Below the pieces are notes generated by a model. The model saw nothing but the letters and a program-made list of their open reading frames with translations. It was not told where the DNA came from and did not search any database. A stretch of DNA of 64,000 bases from Cryptomeria japonica (taxonomy: Eukaryota > Streptophyta > Pinopsida > Cupressales > Cupressaceae). Below are positions 11,598 through 22,639 of the stretch, piece after piece. Made by a program: the position numbers and the translations under genes. How positions within the stretch are numbered: the stretch's first letter is position 1; every line of letters starts with the position of its first letter. Location of the stretch: contig NC_081414.1 of the NCBI RefSeq assembly GCF_030272615.1, positions 520,680,185 to 520,744,184 of the forward strand. Direction: 5' to 3'.

Positions 11598-12007
11598 GTC
11601 ACACCCTCTTTTGGACTCATTTGCCACCTCCCCATAACCATTTGTTTGTCCTTGCCTGAGTTTGTTTGCCACAAGTTTGGCATTTTCCAAGAAGGCACAA
11701 CTCCCACCTAATTTGGTCATTTGGAAATTATTAGTCCTCTTGGAATTATGTGCCCATATTTTTCTATATAATCAATACACACCTCTCCCATTTGAGATAA
11801 TTCAGAGCTAACTCAGATGAGTTCATATCAGCTCGGTAGGTACAAGGGAGTGTTGATCCATATTGTATCTTTTGGAGTGTGATAATATCATCATTTTGTT
11901 CTTTCACCATATTTCAACATTTCATCCTCATTGTTGCTCCCGTGTAGAAGGTTGATCTTGGTTTTGTAGGTGATCTTGGGAGATTGAGTCCATCAGTGAC
12001 TCTGGCA
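11598..12007 (+). mobile_element. Copia-1 5' LTR, truncated
   Basis: Matches the 3' LTR from GTCACACCCTCTTTTG onward, including CATATTTTTCTATATAATCA (a TATA-type stretch) and the GTGTAGAAGGTTGATCTTGG block. It ends in CA at 12007, directly before the PBS. The first ~142 bp are missing. Confidence 0.75.
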
Positions 12008-12019
12008 TGGTATCAAAGC
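12008..12019 (+). promoter_or_regulatory. Copia-1 PBS
   Basis: TGGTATCAAAGC directly follows the LTR end. It differs by one base from TGGTATCAGAGC, the usual plant Copia site complementary to initiator tRNA-Met. Confidence 0.8.
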
Positions 12020-13094
12020 TTCCAAATCTGCAAGCCCCTTCTCGAATTCGGGAGATTCAACAATGAGCTCTTGTTGGGTGCATTTTCAGTTGAAAAGGAC
12101 ATCATGGTCAATTCCAGAAGGCTGAAGAGACGAATTTTGATATAAAATACTCAATGTTTTGTTGAAAGTCAAATTTGAAGTAAAAAAAAATTAGAGGATG
12201 AGCTCCATGGCTCACCTATCCAATATGGTACAATTTTTTTTTTTAAAAACTACAATATTTAGCGTTTTTTCAACATGTTCTCCTACTTTGGCTACAATCT
12301 AAAATTACATGGTGGAATATCTCGGTGCTTCTACCAAAAAAAATTGGTATGGTTGCTAAAATTAACAACCATTTTGGTGTACTGCTATTGTTACTCGTGA
12401 ATTCGGTAGCAGAGACAAATTTGGTCGTTCCATCTGATGTGGTGGTTTTCTAAAGTTGGTGGAGATTTATTTCATTTGGCAGTCTTCCAAAATTTAGAAC
12501 AAAATTTGGTAGGATTATACATTTAGTAGTTTCACCAAATTTGGCAGAGTTTCTTATTTTCAATTTTTTGACCCCTTCACCATTGGAGTTTTGGTTTTTG
12601 CACCTCAACTTTGAAGTGCCATATCTTGAGCATACGGTAAATTTTTTCCACGCAATTTTTTTTTATTTGGGGCAAAATTTCACAAGCTTCACAGTGGTGG
12701 AATTATTTTTTTCTCAAGTGGTCTATATTTTCCAAAAATCAAGTTTTCTTAGTAAATCTGAAGGACAATCCCAGTTTTTGCAACTTCAAATGGCTATAAC
12801 TTTCACATATGACCTCGGATCGAGGTGATTATTTTTTTGAAAGTTGATATTTTTTTTAGCACTATCCATTGGTGCTATTTTGAGGTTGTAATTCTAATAT
12901 TTTATTGTATCTTCAGTATTTGAGTCCAAATTTGGACATTGTAAAACTAGAAAAACTCCAGAATTGTAAATGCACTAATTTATAAACTACCACCATCATA
13001 TTTTTTTTTGGGGGGGGATTATTGATTTAGTGAATTTGGGTGGGTGATCTTGTCGTGTTCTGATTGCTTTCATTTTTTGTTGTGTAATTATACA
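12020..13094 (+). other. Copia-1 leader, no gene
   Basis: AT-rich sequence between PBS and gag with many short T runs. The frame at 12541-12828 has no recognisable motif, and I treat it as chance. Confidence 0.5.
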
Positions 13095-14085
13095 ATGGGG
13101 AAAGCTCAAATTGAACTCTTAACTCCATATAATTATGAAACATGGAAAAAATCAGTATGGAATTATCTAAGGGAAAAAGGTTGCACTGACTATGTCAAAG
13201 AAACTATTCTTGCACCTACTAATGCTAATGCTCTTCAAACATGGGAGATCAATCATGAGAGAGATCTTGGTTACATTTGTTTGCTAGTCTCTTTTGATTT
13301 ACAATTTCATCTTTAATCAAGTAAGACACCTAAGGAGGCTTGGGAGACTCTTGAAAAATTGTATGGTAAAACTGACAAGATTAGAGGTTATTAGATTGAT
13401 AATGATCTGATGAATCTTGATCCAAAAATTTTCAACAACATCCAAGACTATATCTCTAAGATAAAGAAACTAAGAGCACAGTTAACAGATTGCAAGATTA
13501 CTAGGGAGGATTTACAATTGAATATGAATGTGTTATCCAAGCTTGAACCTAAGTATTTTGTGTTTGTTTCTGGCTTTCATACCAATGGGGTTTCTATGGG
13601 AACTGCATATGTACAACCCACTTTTGATGCATTTTCAAATATTCTAATCCAAGAGGAGGCAAAGCTAATTCAAATGGGCATCATTGAGACTTCCAAGTCA
13701 CAAGCATTGATTGCTAGTGAACCTAAGGTACATAAAGAATCTGGGTATCCTGATGAGAAAAAGAACAAGCCACAAAAAGAATCTGAGTCCTCTTCCTCAA
13801 AAAGGGAATTATCCAAAAAGGAAAAGCCCACTTGTGCATATTGCAAGAAATCTGGGCATGATGAACATCAATGTTATTTAAAACAAATTGATGAGTTGAA
13901 ACATCTTTTGACAAAGAACAAAATCAATCTACCATCAATTATGTCAAAGGATTCATCATCTTCATCTAGCCCAAATTCAGAGAAACAAAAGGGGAAAGCA
14001 CTTGTTGCAATGTCAGATTCTGAGTCAGGGAGATGGATCCTTGATTATGGAGCTTCATGTCATATGGCTTCATCATAGGATATGT
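13095..14085 (+). pseudogene. Copia-1 gag and protease start
   Basis: I start at the ATG at 13095 (MGKAQIELL), because the region from there matches the usual Copia gag opening (a short segment, then YNYETWKKSVWNYL). Stops at about 13315 and 13393 break the frame; it reopens at 13410. The motif CAYCKKSGHDEHQC (C-x2-C-x4-H-x4-C) near 13840 is a gag zinc knuckle. WILDYGASCHM near 14040 is the Copia protease active site with the usual DSG changed to DYG, so the protease is probably inactive. A stop follows at about 14080. Gag forms the particle; protease cuts the polyprotein. Confidence 0.75.
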
Positions 14086-15096
14086 TCTCTTCATTTAAAA
14101 TATGTTCATCACCAAACATTCTAATCGATTACAACACATATATGCATGTTTGTGGGAAAGAGTATCGACATAGACAAAAGATCATTCAATGATGTCCTTT
14201 GTATGCCCTCATTGTCAACAAATATCATTTCTATCTATCAGATCACACATGGTGGAGAAGGAAAAACTGTTGAGTTCACTCTAGATTCTATGATTATTCA
14301 TGATTTTCATAGTAGAGATATTTTTGTAGTTGGAGAGGTAGATCATCAATCTCGAGTATACACCTTCTCACATTTTTCCTCTGTTGTTCCTTCACTTGAT
14401 GTACACACTCAGGCATCTAGTGTGGACACTTTTGAGGAGATTCAATATGGTCAAGTGAATCTTGGTATTCTTTCAATTGAGGTTCAAGAGACGTGCTTCA
14501 TCTTCTCCATTGATTTTTATTTCTGATAATACTAGTACTCTTACATCGATGGCTCTTATTGATTCAGCGCAGAAGGACATTCATTGTCTTCCAAATACAG
14601 CTACTTGGGATGATTACTTGATAGACATTGCAGGCTTGTTTTGTGAGTCCTATCTTGTAGACTTGGAGCACACTATTGAGTGCATACATCTTCTCCTTGA
14701 TGAAGTTACTTTGTCTTCTGCATTTGTTGAGGGGGAACCTTTCGACCCTCTTGTTCTTTACCCACATCATCATTCTTCACAGTTTGACAAGACTGTGGCC
14801 ACTATTGAGTAGCATTTGGAGGAGGCACCTTTATCTTTAGAGGAGATACCTTTGTCTCTAGATTTTGTTCTACATCCATCTCCACAACATTTTGGATTGT
14901 CATCTTCTATAGTGTGGCCTAGAACACCTAATTTGATGGTGACAACTTTCAACATCAACACGGGGACACTTGAGAAAATTTTAGAGACAACATACATCTT
15001 CATCATTCTTCCTACATATTCCTTTCAGGAATGGAAAGATGCCCTACATTCATCCTTGGTTTTATTTCTTCCTAAGGGGAGGAACATCCATTTTTG
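14086..15096 (+). pseudogene. Copia-1 post-protease region without integrase or RT
   Basis: The frame 14146-14526 contains VLCMPSLSTNIISIYQIT and DHQSRVYTFSHF, the spacer normally found between Copia protease and integrase. In an overlapping frame 14462-14812, and again at 14816-15096, come residues I do not recognise, rich in acidic, Leu and His residues. No HHCC, DD35E or RT motif is present before the polypurine tract. This could be a captured or heavily diverged sequence. Confidence 0.5.
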
Positions 15097-15371
15097 AGCA
15101 TCAACCATTGGTACAATTTGCTACTTTTGGAAAGGCTACATAGTCTTTCTTATCCCTTCTATTTTAGAGGGGATTTCTTCCTTGCATGAGATTCTTCTTG
15201 TGTTGGGAAAATTGTTTCTTTTCTCTCTTTTGGGGAGGATTTTTGTCCCACTAGGTTTTCTCCTTTACTCCGGTTGTGAGAGATTGTTTTGTACATGGGT
15301 ACCTAACATGGCCTTGTAGCTGAGACCCATCTTTGCATTGTTGCATCTTTTCACCCACCTAAGCTATGCTT

Positions 15372-15380
15372 AACAGGGGG
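15372..15380 (+). promoter_or_regulatory. Copia-1 polypurine tract
   Basis: AACAGGGGG lies directly before the 3' LTR start TGTTAGTG, the expected primer site for plus-strand DNA. Confidence 0.6.
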
Positions 15381-15932
15381 TGTTAGTGTAGGTTTTTTTA
15401 TATGTATTTTTCCTACACCTTATTAAGCATACTTAGGTTATATTAGGATGGTTTAGATGAGGAAACGTGACATATTCCTACATTTACATGTGTCATTCAC
15501 GCCCACATTTGGGTGGTTGAATGTCACACCCTCTTTTGCACTCATTTGCCACCTCCCCATAACCATTTGTTTATCCCTAACCGAGTTTGTTTGCCACATG
15601 TTTGGCATTTTCCAACTAGGCACAACTCCCACCTGATTTGGTTATTTGGGAGTTATTATTTCTCTTGGAATTGTGTGCCCATATTTTTCTATATAATCAG
15701 CGCTCAACTCTCCCTTATGAGCTAATTCAGAGCTAACTTAGATGAGTTCATATCACCTCGGTCAGTACAAGGGAGTGTTGATCCATATTGTATATTTTGG
15801 AGTGTGATAATATCATCATTCTGTTATTGCACCATAATTCAGCATTTCATCCTCTTTTTTGCTCTTGTGTAGAAGGTTGATCTTGGTTTTGTAGGTGATC
15901 TTGGTAGATTGAGTCCATCTGTGACTTTGAAA
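15381..15932 (+). mobile_element. Copia-1 3' LTR
   Basis: Begins TGTTAGTGTAGG after the purine tract and is similar to 11598-12007 from position 15523 onward, to about 15932 where the match ends (GTGACTTTGAAA against GTGACTCTGGCA). Its length is about 552 bp. It contains the TATA-type stretch CTATATAATCA near 15690. Confidence 0.7.
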
Positions 15933-16556
15933 AATAGGGCACGACGAAGTGTTGGTCATGTCTATCAACCCGCCATACACTATGTCCTGGTGTATAGTGG
16001 GCCAAAGGCTCCGCCAGCACCACTCTCTAAAACAATGAGGTAAAATGCAATGTGACAAGCCAATGGCCCCCCAGAACATCATAGTGTTGAACATGACAAA
16101 AGGGAAAAACACAGGGTCGTGGCGAGGTCGTGGAACCACCACAGACCATTCAATGATATGTGACAGGCCTATGACCCCGTCATGACACCACACTATATGA
16201 CAAATCAATCAAACATTCAAACAACCAACTCCGATCAAGAGATCAGATTGGATCGAAGGCTTATGAAAATCGATTAAAAATCATACGATTTTATCAAAAA
16301 GGGTTATAAAAACCCTAAATAAAAGGGAATAAAATCAAATCCAGAAATGGAAGCTGAGAATCCTTCTCCTTCCAGCCACAAAATCAATCTTGAGAAGATT
16401 AAAATGGAGATTAAGAAGATAAATAAGTCTCCAAATAAAGATAAAGACTCCTAAACCAACTCTTCAAAAATCCTGCAAATAACTCAAAGTGCATTAAATA
16501 AGTGCAATTCAGGTTTATGGGCCGAATTACACCTAAAAGGTGAAATTGACCAAAAG

Positions 16557-16592
16557 AGGTGTAAATCGGGTCTACGGACCCGAATTACACCT
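16557..16592. repeat. Hairpin with 15-nt arms
   Basis: AGGTGTAAATCGGGT, loop CTACGG, then ACCCGAATTACACCT: arms pair with one mismatch. A diverged second copy (GGTGTAAATCAAGT ... ACCCGATTTGCACC) follows at 16607-16640, and a half copy (GCCGAATTACACCT) precedes at 16521-16534. Confidence 0.75.
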
Positions 16593-16606
16593 AGACTATC
16601 TAACTT

Positions 16607-16640
16607 GGTGTAAATCAAGTCTACAAACCCGATTTGCACC
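16607..16640. repeat. Second, diverged hairpin
   Basis: Arms GGTGTAAATCAAGT and ACCCGATTTGCACC pair with two mismatches around a six-base loop. Same basic unit as the hairpin at 16557. Confidence 0.65.
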
Positions 16641-17251
16641 TAGACTTCACATAAAAGTGAAAAGGAGTAAAACAAGGGAAAATGTGTTTCTGACAACAAA
16701 AATGTCTCAAAAAGCAAACCATAGAGAAGGAAAAACCATAAATGAGCAAAAATTTATGGTCTACCCTCATTTTTTGCTAACGCTAAAAATGAGGATAACA
16801 GATATTTCAAAAACTATCTGCTCCAATGAAAACTTGTAACTATACCTGCAATCTGAAAAATTGTGGTGTTGTGGCTATAAAGAGGTTTGTCTTAGTCAAC
16901 TCCCTTGTATTAGTGATTTCCACCTCCACAAATAGCTAAATTGTAACTGAAAATGTGTGTGCTCTTGAATATTATGTGTTTGTAAGATTGTTATGAGCTA
17001 AATGCAAACTAGAGTTCTACCCTATGTGTTTGAGCAAACCCTAAATGCTTATAATGAGAATTCTTTAAATCACAATTATAATGCAAATATAAAGCAAGAA
17101 TGTAAATTAGAAAGCTAATTTGATGTAGATCTAAAGCTCAATATAGAGACATGAAAACAACATGAAGTAATACCAAATCATGAGTTTTTCTATAGTTTTC
17201 CACTTTTGCTTACATCAAGATTGGTTTCTATGAAGAACCTTTCATGTTACC

Positions 17252-18373
17252 TGTGTGTGTGAAAAAGTGAATCTGTAGCTGCAAGCACAACACTTCAATT
17301 AAGTCATTATATGCATGGTTAGTAATCAATAATCAATAAGAAATAAACCATAGCAAAGTGACTAATTGCCTTCTAAAAGATGCAAGTATAAGATTGCTCT
17401 TAGATTTTTATAAGCAATACCAGTGACTAGACTACACCAAGACGAAGGATTTAATCTATATGATATTAAGCTATATGGATACAAGATGGATGAATAATTC
17501 AAGCAATAACCAATTCAAGCAACAATGGATGCAAGCAATAATGGATGTAAAATGGATGCAAATAATCTAAAAAGCACAATAACCTTTAATGACTCCAGAG
17601 CGAAATTAGCATGATAATAATCTCCAAGCGTGTTCTCAAAAATCTCTGGGGTGAATTGGAATGAGAGCTGAAGACTGAATTTATAGAGAATCACAAGAGA
17701 AAAAGCTCAATTTAGGATTAATTGAAATAATTGAGAAATCATGTTTAGTTAACCTTGAGATAGATTCCATTTATAGTTTAATTGAAATGCATTCAAATTA
17801 GAAGTTCAAGTTGCATTGGAAAATAATAATAAATTAATTCCATGCATATAGGATAAAAATAGATAATTCTTTAATTTATTCCAGAAAAAGGTCTTTTCAA
17901 TGCAACTGAACTTCTTTTTCTGAAAAGCTTTGAGTTCCAATTTTAGAGAATATTTCAATAATTCAATTAAATTGCTTTTCTGATTTCAAGTTCTAAACTT
18001 AGAAAAAGAAATAATATCTCAAGTTTGATTTCTCTCTCAATTCAATTCTTTTTGTTTTATTTTCAATTTAACTCTTTGTAATAAATTAATCCTTTTTGCA
18101 TGATTGAATGGCAAATTTATTAATTAATTAAATATGCAAGGATATTTAATAAATTAAAATGGGATAATTGATCAAAATGATATTATTGGAAATGATTTGA
18201 TTAATTAAATAAATATTTAATTAATATTGAGTAGTTGATTTGCCATGTGATTTTTGATGATTAAAGAATTAATAATGTGTTCAAGATTGATTTAATTGCC
18301 TTTGGTTAAGACCTTGGTGATGTTGTCGAGATTAGGGGCCCATGGTTTAGATGACCAATTTTAGGGTATTACA
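17252..18373 (-). mobile_element. Solo LTR (family G1) with TTACC duplication
   Basis: Starts TGTGTGTGTG and ends GGGTATTACA on the plus strand, i.e. TGTAATACCC ... CACACACACA on the minus strand, 1,122 bp. It is flanked by TTACC at 17247-17251 and 18374-18378. No internal sequence remains, so it is a solo LTR left by LTR-LTR recombination. Unit C shows the uninterrupted site with a single TTACC at 52506-52510. A TATA box (CTATAAAT, minus) is intact at 17679-17686. Confidence 0.9.
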
Positions 18374-20424
18374 TTACCCAGGTACCCAAGTGATAAGATT
18401 GTTTTGATGGAGTTGAGCCGATAAATTATAATTGTTCATATTCAGCAACCAGAAACGCATAAAGCTAGCTTCAAATTTCCTCTTGCAATTGGTCATTACT
18501 CAGTAATCACATCTTATAAGGCTAAACAAATGGAGAATGAAATGCAATGGGTAACTGTGAAAAGATTCAAGGGGAGAGAAGGCTTTGATTACCATGGCAT
18601 AAAGGACAAACTCAAAAAGAGTTGTATTCATGTGCACAAGATTGAAGACATCCAGGAGGAATATAGAACCAATGAAGATGTGAGGATATTAGATTATAGT
18701 TGGCTCATACTTCAACATATTGAAAATCTTGACCTAGTAGATATCCCTGACACCATGGAAGGTAAAGAAGATGTAGTGGATCCTAAATATGTACAAGGTA
18801 AAATTGTTGATACTCCACTCCCTAGGATCCAATGATCTCAAAAGGAATCCACCTCCATCAAGGAAATATTTTAAATCATTCTTTCCAATACTAATGTTTG
18901 GTTGCAAAAGAAAGGAATCAAACTTAAGCTTTTCAAGAAAGTATTTGAGGAAGATATTGTAGGGCCTCCTAGGAAGAGGTCGGAACTCAGAACCAAGAAC
19001 AAAGAGGATCCCTCTACTCTAAACAAGGTTCCTAAGCTCAAATTCATAGTAGCTAAAGAAAAGAAAAAAGATAATGGTGAAACACCTCTTCAGACACAAG
19101 AACAAATTGATGTTGATGAACTTGACTAGGAACAAAAATGTGAAGAAGGATCAGATGGAGAAAAAAATTTAAAACCTCCCACAATGATGGAGCAATTGTT
19201 CACTTCTGAAGAAGCTTCTGAGGCTTCAAATCCTCTTGCTACTACAAGTGTGCAATGTTCTACTTCTACTCATTGTGTTTCCTCTTTGCATATTGTTTCT
19301 ATTGTGGTGTCAACTCCTAATATGGTTTCAACAATTCTCAATATTACTCTTGCCATTTCCATTCATTCAACCACTTCAACTAAAATTGTACTGGGTACAC
19401 CTCAACAATAATGTAACGAATGTTTCTGTCTCTCTTTTTTCTTTTCCAATCCTTTCAAAATTTACTACCACAATGCTTGATGAGGCTTACATTTACTTTG
19501 ACAAGTTTATGTTTGATTCCCTACCAAGCACCTCAACTATAGAAGTTACACCCATAGTCATGACTCATACAAAGCCCACTGTAACTGCCTTCATTTCATA
19601 AGAAACCATGCCCATCTATACTGCAATAGATCATACAGGAATGGTTTCTACTCTTCTCCCTTGGCTACAATCAATAGGCCCAAACAATAAAGAAGCAACC
19701 CTTCTCCCCAAATAAATTTGACTTCGGGAAATTGGATCCTCCAAAACCAAAGGGCATCAAGAAAGCCAAAACTCTTTCAAGGATAAAAGTATATGAGTCA
19801 AGAAATAAATTTGCAGAAGTGGCAATTTCTCCTCCAAGAAAAGAAATTGATAAAATTCAAGAAACAGATTATGAAATTAGGAAGATTGACCTTGGGAAGC
19901 ATACTCATGAGAGTTCTAAAGAAGATTCTCTATCAAAAGTTGAAGCTTTAATTGAAAGGTATGACATGGATAAAGAAATCAAAGACAAGCTCAAACTTCA
20001 AGTGGAGCAACTTTTGTATTGTACAAAATCACTCAGCCCTCACAAGTAATTGAACTAGTTGGTTCCTCTATTGATGAAGAAGTTGTGAAAAGGGTAGATA
20101 AAAATTGTGGTTCATGGAAGATTTGTTGCTACATGGGCATATAGGATGCTATCACATGGAATGCACCTTTTGAGTTCCTTAGTTAAGTGGTTGAATAGCT
20201 TGGATAGTGTGGGATCTTAGTTAGATCAAATACTCGATCTGTTGTCACAAGAATTATAGGTATAGGAAAAGGACCTTGACGCTTGGCTCAATCTTGAGGA
20301 TTTTGAATTGGATGTTCTTGTTGACAGTGAAGTCATTTCAACCCGTCAAATGTACATTGAGCAACAGGAAGCCCTACATTAAAAAATGGATGCATTTGAA
20401 CAGTTGACTAAAGATCTTCAAAAA

Positions 20425-21165
20425 TATCAACCAAAAACATTTTCTTTTAGTTTGATCTTGTTTTGCAATTTCAACATTTCATTATGTGTTACTTTTCATT
20501 TATTCACCAAATCTTGCATAGCTGGATTTTGATTGTGGGCATGTTCATTTACCTTATCCTAAGTCCACAGGACATTTAGATCTTTTTCCAGCAAGTTATC
20601 GCTTCTGGAGTCTTAGACAGTTTTCTGGCTTGGCACACCGTAACCGCTTGTGGATCACTTTCATAGCTTGCAAAGCTTCAGTTTGATGTTTCCAACGTTC
20701 CTTGACTTGTGGCTGACCTTCCCATATGTCTGCACTTCATTCTATAAATTTCTTGGAAGGATCTCGTTGGCAGAAGTTGACCTTGTTGTTTTAAACGTTT
20801 CATCTGATTCATCAGCTATTGTTTCATCTCAGTTCAACGCAAATCACTCTTGATCATATAAATAAATGTAATCAAGCATGTAATAATCAGTTTTTAGAAC
20901 ATAGAAGAATAATCCTAAGGTTAGGAGGTCTGGAGTTGGATCGCATTCTTGCTTGAGCCCGAATGTTGCATAACACGCATCTTTTGTACTCAAGCTTGTA
21001 GGTTGAATCCTGTGAGCTTGCATGTTGCCGACAATTTGTAACTGATTTTCATGATATAATATAGTTTGTTTATGCATTGCATCCATCACATTGAGTTGTT
21101 TCTACTATGTAACTCTTGTTGCACGGTTTGGACTGTTCTCTTTAAGGACCCTCCCACCATGACTG
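20425..21165. other. Unassigned insertion inside unit B
   Basis: Unit A runs without a gap across this point, whereas unit B has about 740 bp of unrelated sequence. No motif, terminal repeat or target duplication was clear to me, and the boundaries are approximate. The frames inside (for example 20650-20853 and the minus frame 21089-20844) show no known domain. Confidence 0.4.
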
Positions 21166-21418
21166 CACCATCCAATAATTCAATCTGCTAATAGTGAGTA
21201 CAAAAATGGATAGAGAAGAATTCTTAGTTTCTTCTATGGATAAATTAGTATACTTTCAACTAATCTTGGACAGCCTGAAATCTCTTCTAAAGAAAAATAA
21301 GAAAGGGTATATTATCATTGGTAATTCATTCACTCGAGCTCATGCTATTGTAGTTGCATTGATGGACCTAATGAATCCCCAAGAAAGAAGCCCTCCACAA
21401 ATTTAGCAATGAAGAATT

Positions 21419-21436
21419 TTGATGAAGAAGAAGAAA
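21419..21436 (+). promoter_or_regulatory. Polypurine tract before Gypsy-B LTR
   Basis: TTGATGAAGAAGAAGAAA lies directly before TGTCCCCCGACACTTAG. A purine run immediately upstream of a TG start is the normal 3' end of an LTR element's internal region. So the unit B coding region ends at the 3' border of an element. Confidence 0.6.
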
Positions 21437-22452
21437 TGTCCCCCGACACTTAGTACTTTTTATTTAACTTTTGTTATTGTAATTTGCATTTTGTTTTTTA
21501 CATTTTACATGTCTACTTGTACATATGTAGTTTTCAAGTAAAGAAAGTACAAGTCCTAAATCAAATCAGACTGTACCTTGAATAAGTCAAAATTAGTTGT
21601 AGAATTCCTAGATTTTCTCAAGGCTCTTCTCTATATAAAGGAGACCAAGAGACCCCATTGTAATTATTTATCTTTTGGATAATGCCTCAAAACTTTGTTG
21701 GATTGTAGATCTATCCAAGATTTTGTGCTTATAATGAAAATATGAAAATTCTATCAATAAAGAATAGAGTTGTTCTCCAATCTTTGCCTTGGAAGAATTT
21801 TATTGCATGTGAGTGTCCTTATGTCATTCTTAGTATACTATCTTTAAAAATTGAATTGTGCATAGTGAGAAGTTGTTGGATTAAAAGGTATAAAGATGAA
21901 GTATTGTATACTTTGTGCTATAGTATTTTATTGTGAATCATTCGTCAGTATTTGATAATAAGGTGGAGACTTTTTGCTATACCAAGTTATCTATTTAGAA
22001 AAGAGAAGATTATAATATATATGAAATGCATTGAGCTATCTATATATTGTAATTTAAATTTCACAAATCAGTGAGAGAGAGAGACTATATAAGACTTTGG
22101 GCTTACAATGGTTTCATAGTTAGTATAGATTTGTAGGTACATCTTTAAGTTATTCTTTTGTTTAACTGGAAATTATATCAGTTATTATTGCTTAGATTAG
22201 CATCTTGTAATTTTTCATTTGTTATAAAGGAGAAATTCCACTCTGAAATAAGAGAGTTGGATAAACACTTATTCTCAAAAAAGAGAATATAGTGATTGTA
22301 ACATCTTAGAAAATAGTTTAGGAGATAGAGGTTAGATAGATACTAGTTGTCATTTATTGTAATAAGAAGGCAGACTCCCCTTTGTGGGGAGAGATTCAAT
22401 AGCCAAAAAGCACATTTTGCAATCATCCTCTGATTATAAAATTTTCACCCAA
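21437..22452 (+). mobile_element. Gypsy-B LTR
   Basis: Starts TGTCCCCCGAC after the purine tract. It contains TATATAAA at 21632-21639 and shares a block with the LTR-like sequence after unit A. The end is near 22452, before a PBS-like TAGTGACTCTACTAGCA at 22460-22475, which resembles the TGGTGACTC-type sites of some plant Gypsy elements. About 1.0 kb. It is flanked by a purine tract on the left and PBS plus gag on the right, the arrangement of a shared LTR between tandem elements. Confidence 0.55.
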
Positions 22453-22459
22453 TAATTTC

Positions 22460-22475
22460 TAGTGACTCTACTAGC
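22460..22475 (+). promoter_or_regulatory. PBS-like sequence of Gypsy-B
   Basis: TAGTGACTCTACTAGC resembles degenerate TGGTGACTCTGCTGGG-type primer sites of plant Gypsy elements. It lies between LTR and gag. The first bases differ from TGG, so this is tentative. Confidence 0.4.
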
Positions 22476-22639
22476 AACATGAGCACACAACCAAGGTATT
22501 TTACACTTTCGTTGAAGATATCATGTTTCTTAACATTGGTCTTTCTTGTTGCTGATTTACATTTTTGTTTGAAGACTCTACTCTAGCATAAAGAAGCTGC
22601 ACGCGTGAAAGAATAAATCAAAATATTATTGATCCTACC

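Larger units (their letters stand above)
11598..15932 (+). mobile_element. Copia-1, non-autonomous, 5'-truncated
   Basis: A plus-strand element with related sequences at both ends (11598-12007 and 15523-15932), an initiator-Met-type PBS, a Copia gag and protease, and a polypurine tract. The 5' LTR lacks its first ~142 bp relative to the 3' LTR, so no target duplication can be checked. Integrase, RT and RNase H are absent: protease and the following spacer lead straight into 0.8 kb of unfamiliar frames and then the 3' LTR. It probably depended on enzymes of a relative. Confidence 0.75.
15933..17184. other. Non-coding stretch with hairpins, unassigned
   Basis: No supported gene. The frames seen here lack recognisable motifs. 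Two neighbouring inverted repeats lie at 16557-16592 and 16607-16640. A short CCCTAAATAAAAGGG palindrome-like run is near 16311. The sequence may be the leader or LTR of an unidentified element. Confidence 0.4.
17185..21436 (+). pseudogene. Unit B: second copy of the unrecognised ORF
   Basis: Plus-strand homologue of unit A without its N-terminal third. The similarity starts at about 17185, is interrupted by a solo LTR at 17252-18373, and continues at 18374. Aligned pieces: RYPSDKIVLMELS (near 18390) with RYPYDKIVIMELS of unit A; the frame at 18530-18835 with 10411-9990; the basic GPPRKRSELRTKNK near 18960 with GPMGKRSKIRPKNK; KKAKTLSRIKV near 19760 with KKAKTLSRVKV; and VSTKMDREEF near 21190 with EVDREDF. 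Stops and frameshifts break it, and about 740 bp of foreign sequence (20425-21165) sits between its last two parts. A purine tract and LTR follow immediately. Confidence 0.65.

Noticed and set aside
11484-11720. 78-codon minus-strand frame
   Set aside because: It overlaps the truncated Copia-1 LTR, shows no similarity to units B or C, and has no motif.
15816-16208. 130-codon minus-strand frame
   Set aside because: It overlaps the Copia-1 3' LTR end, has no known motif and biased Trp/His content typical of a chance frame.
22066-22083. Short GA microsatellite
   Set aside because: Only about six repeats within the Gypsy-B LTR; nothing unusual for plant DNA.
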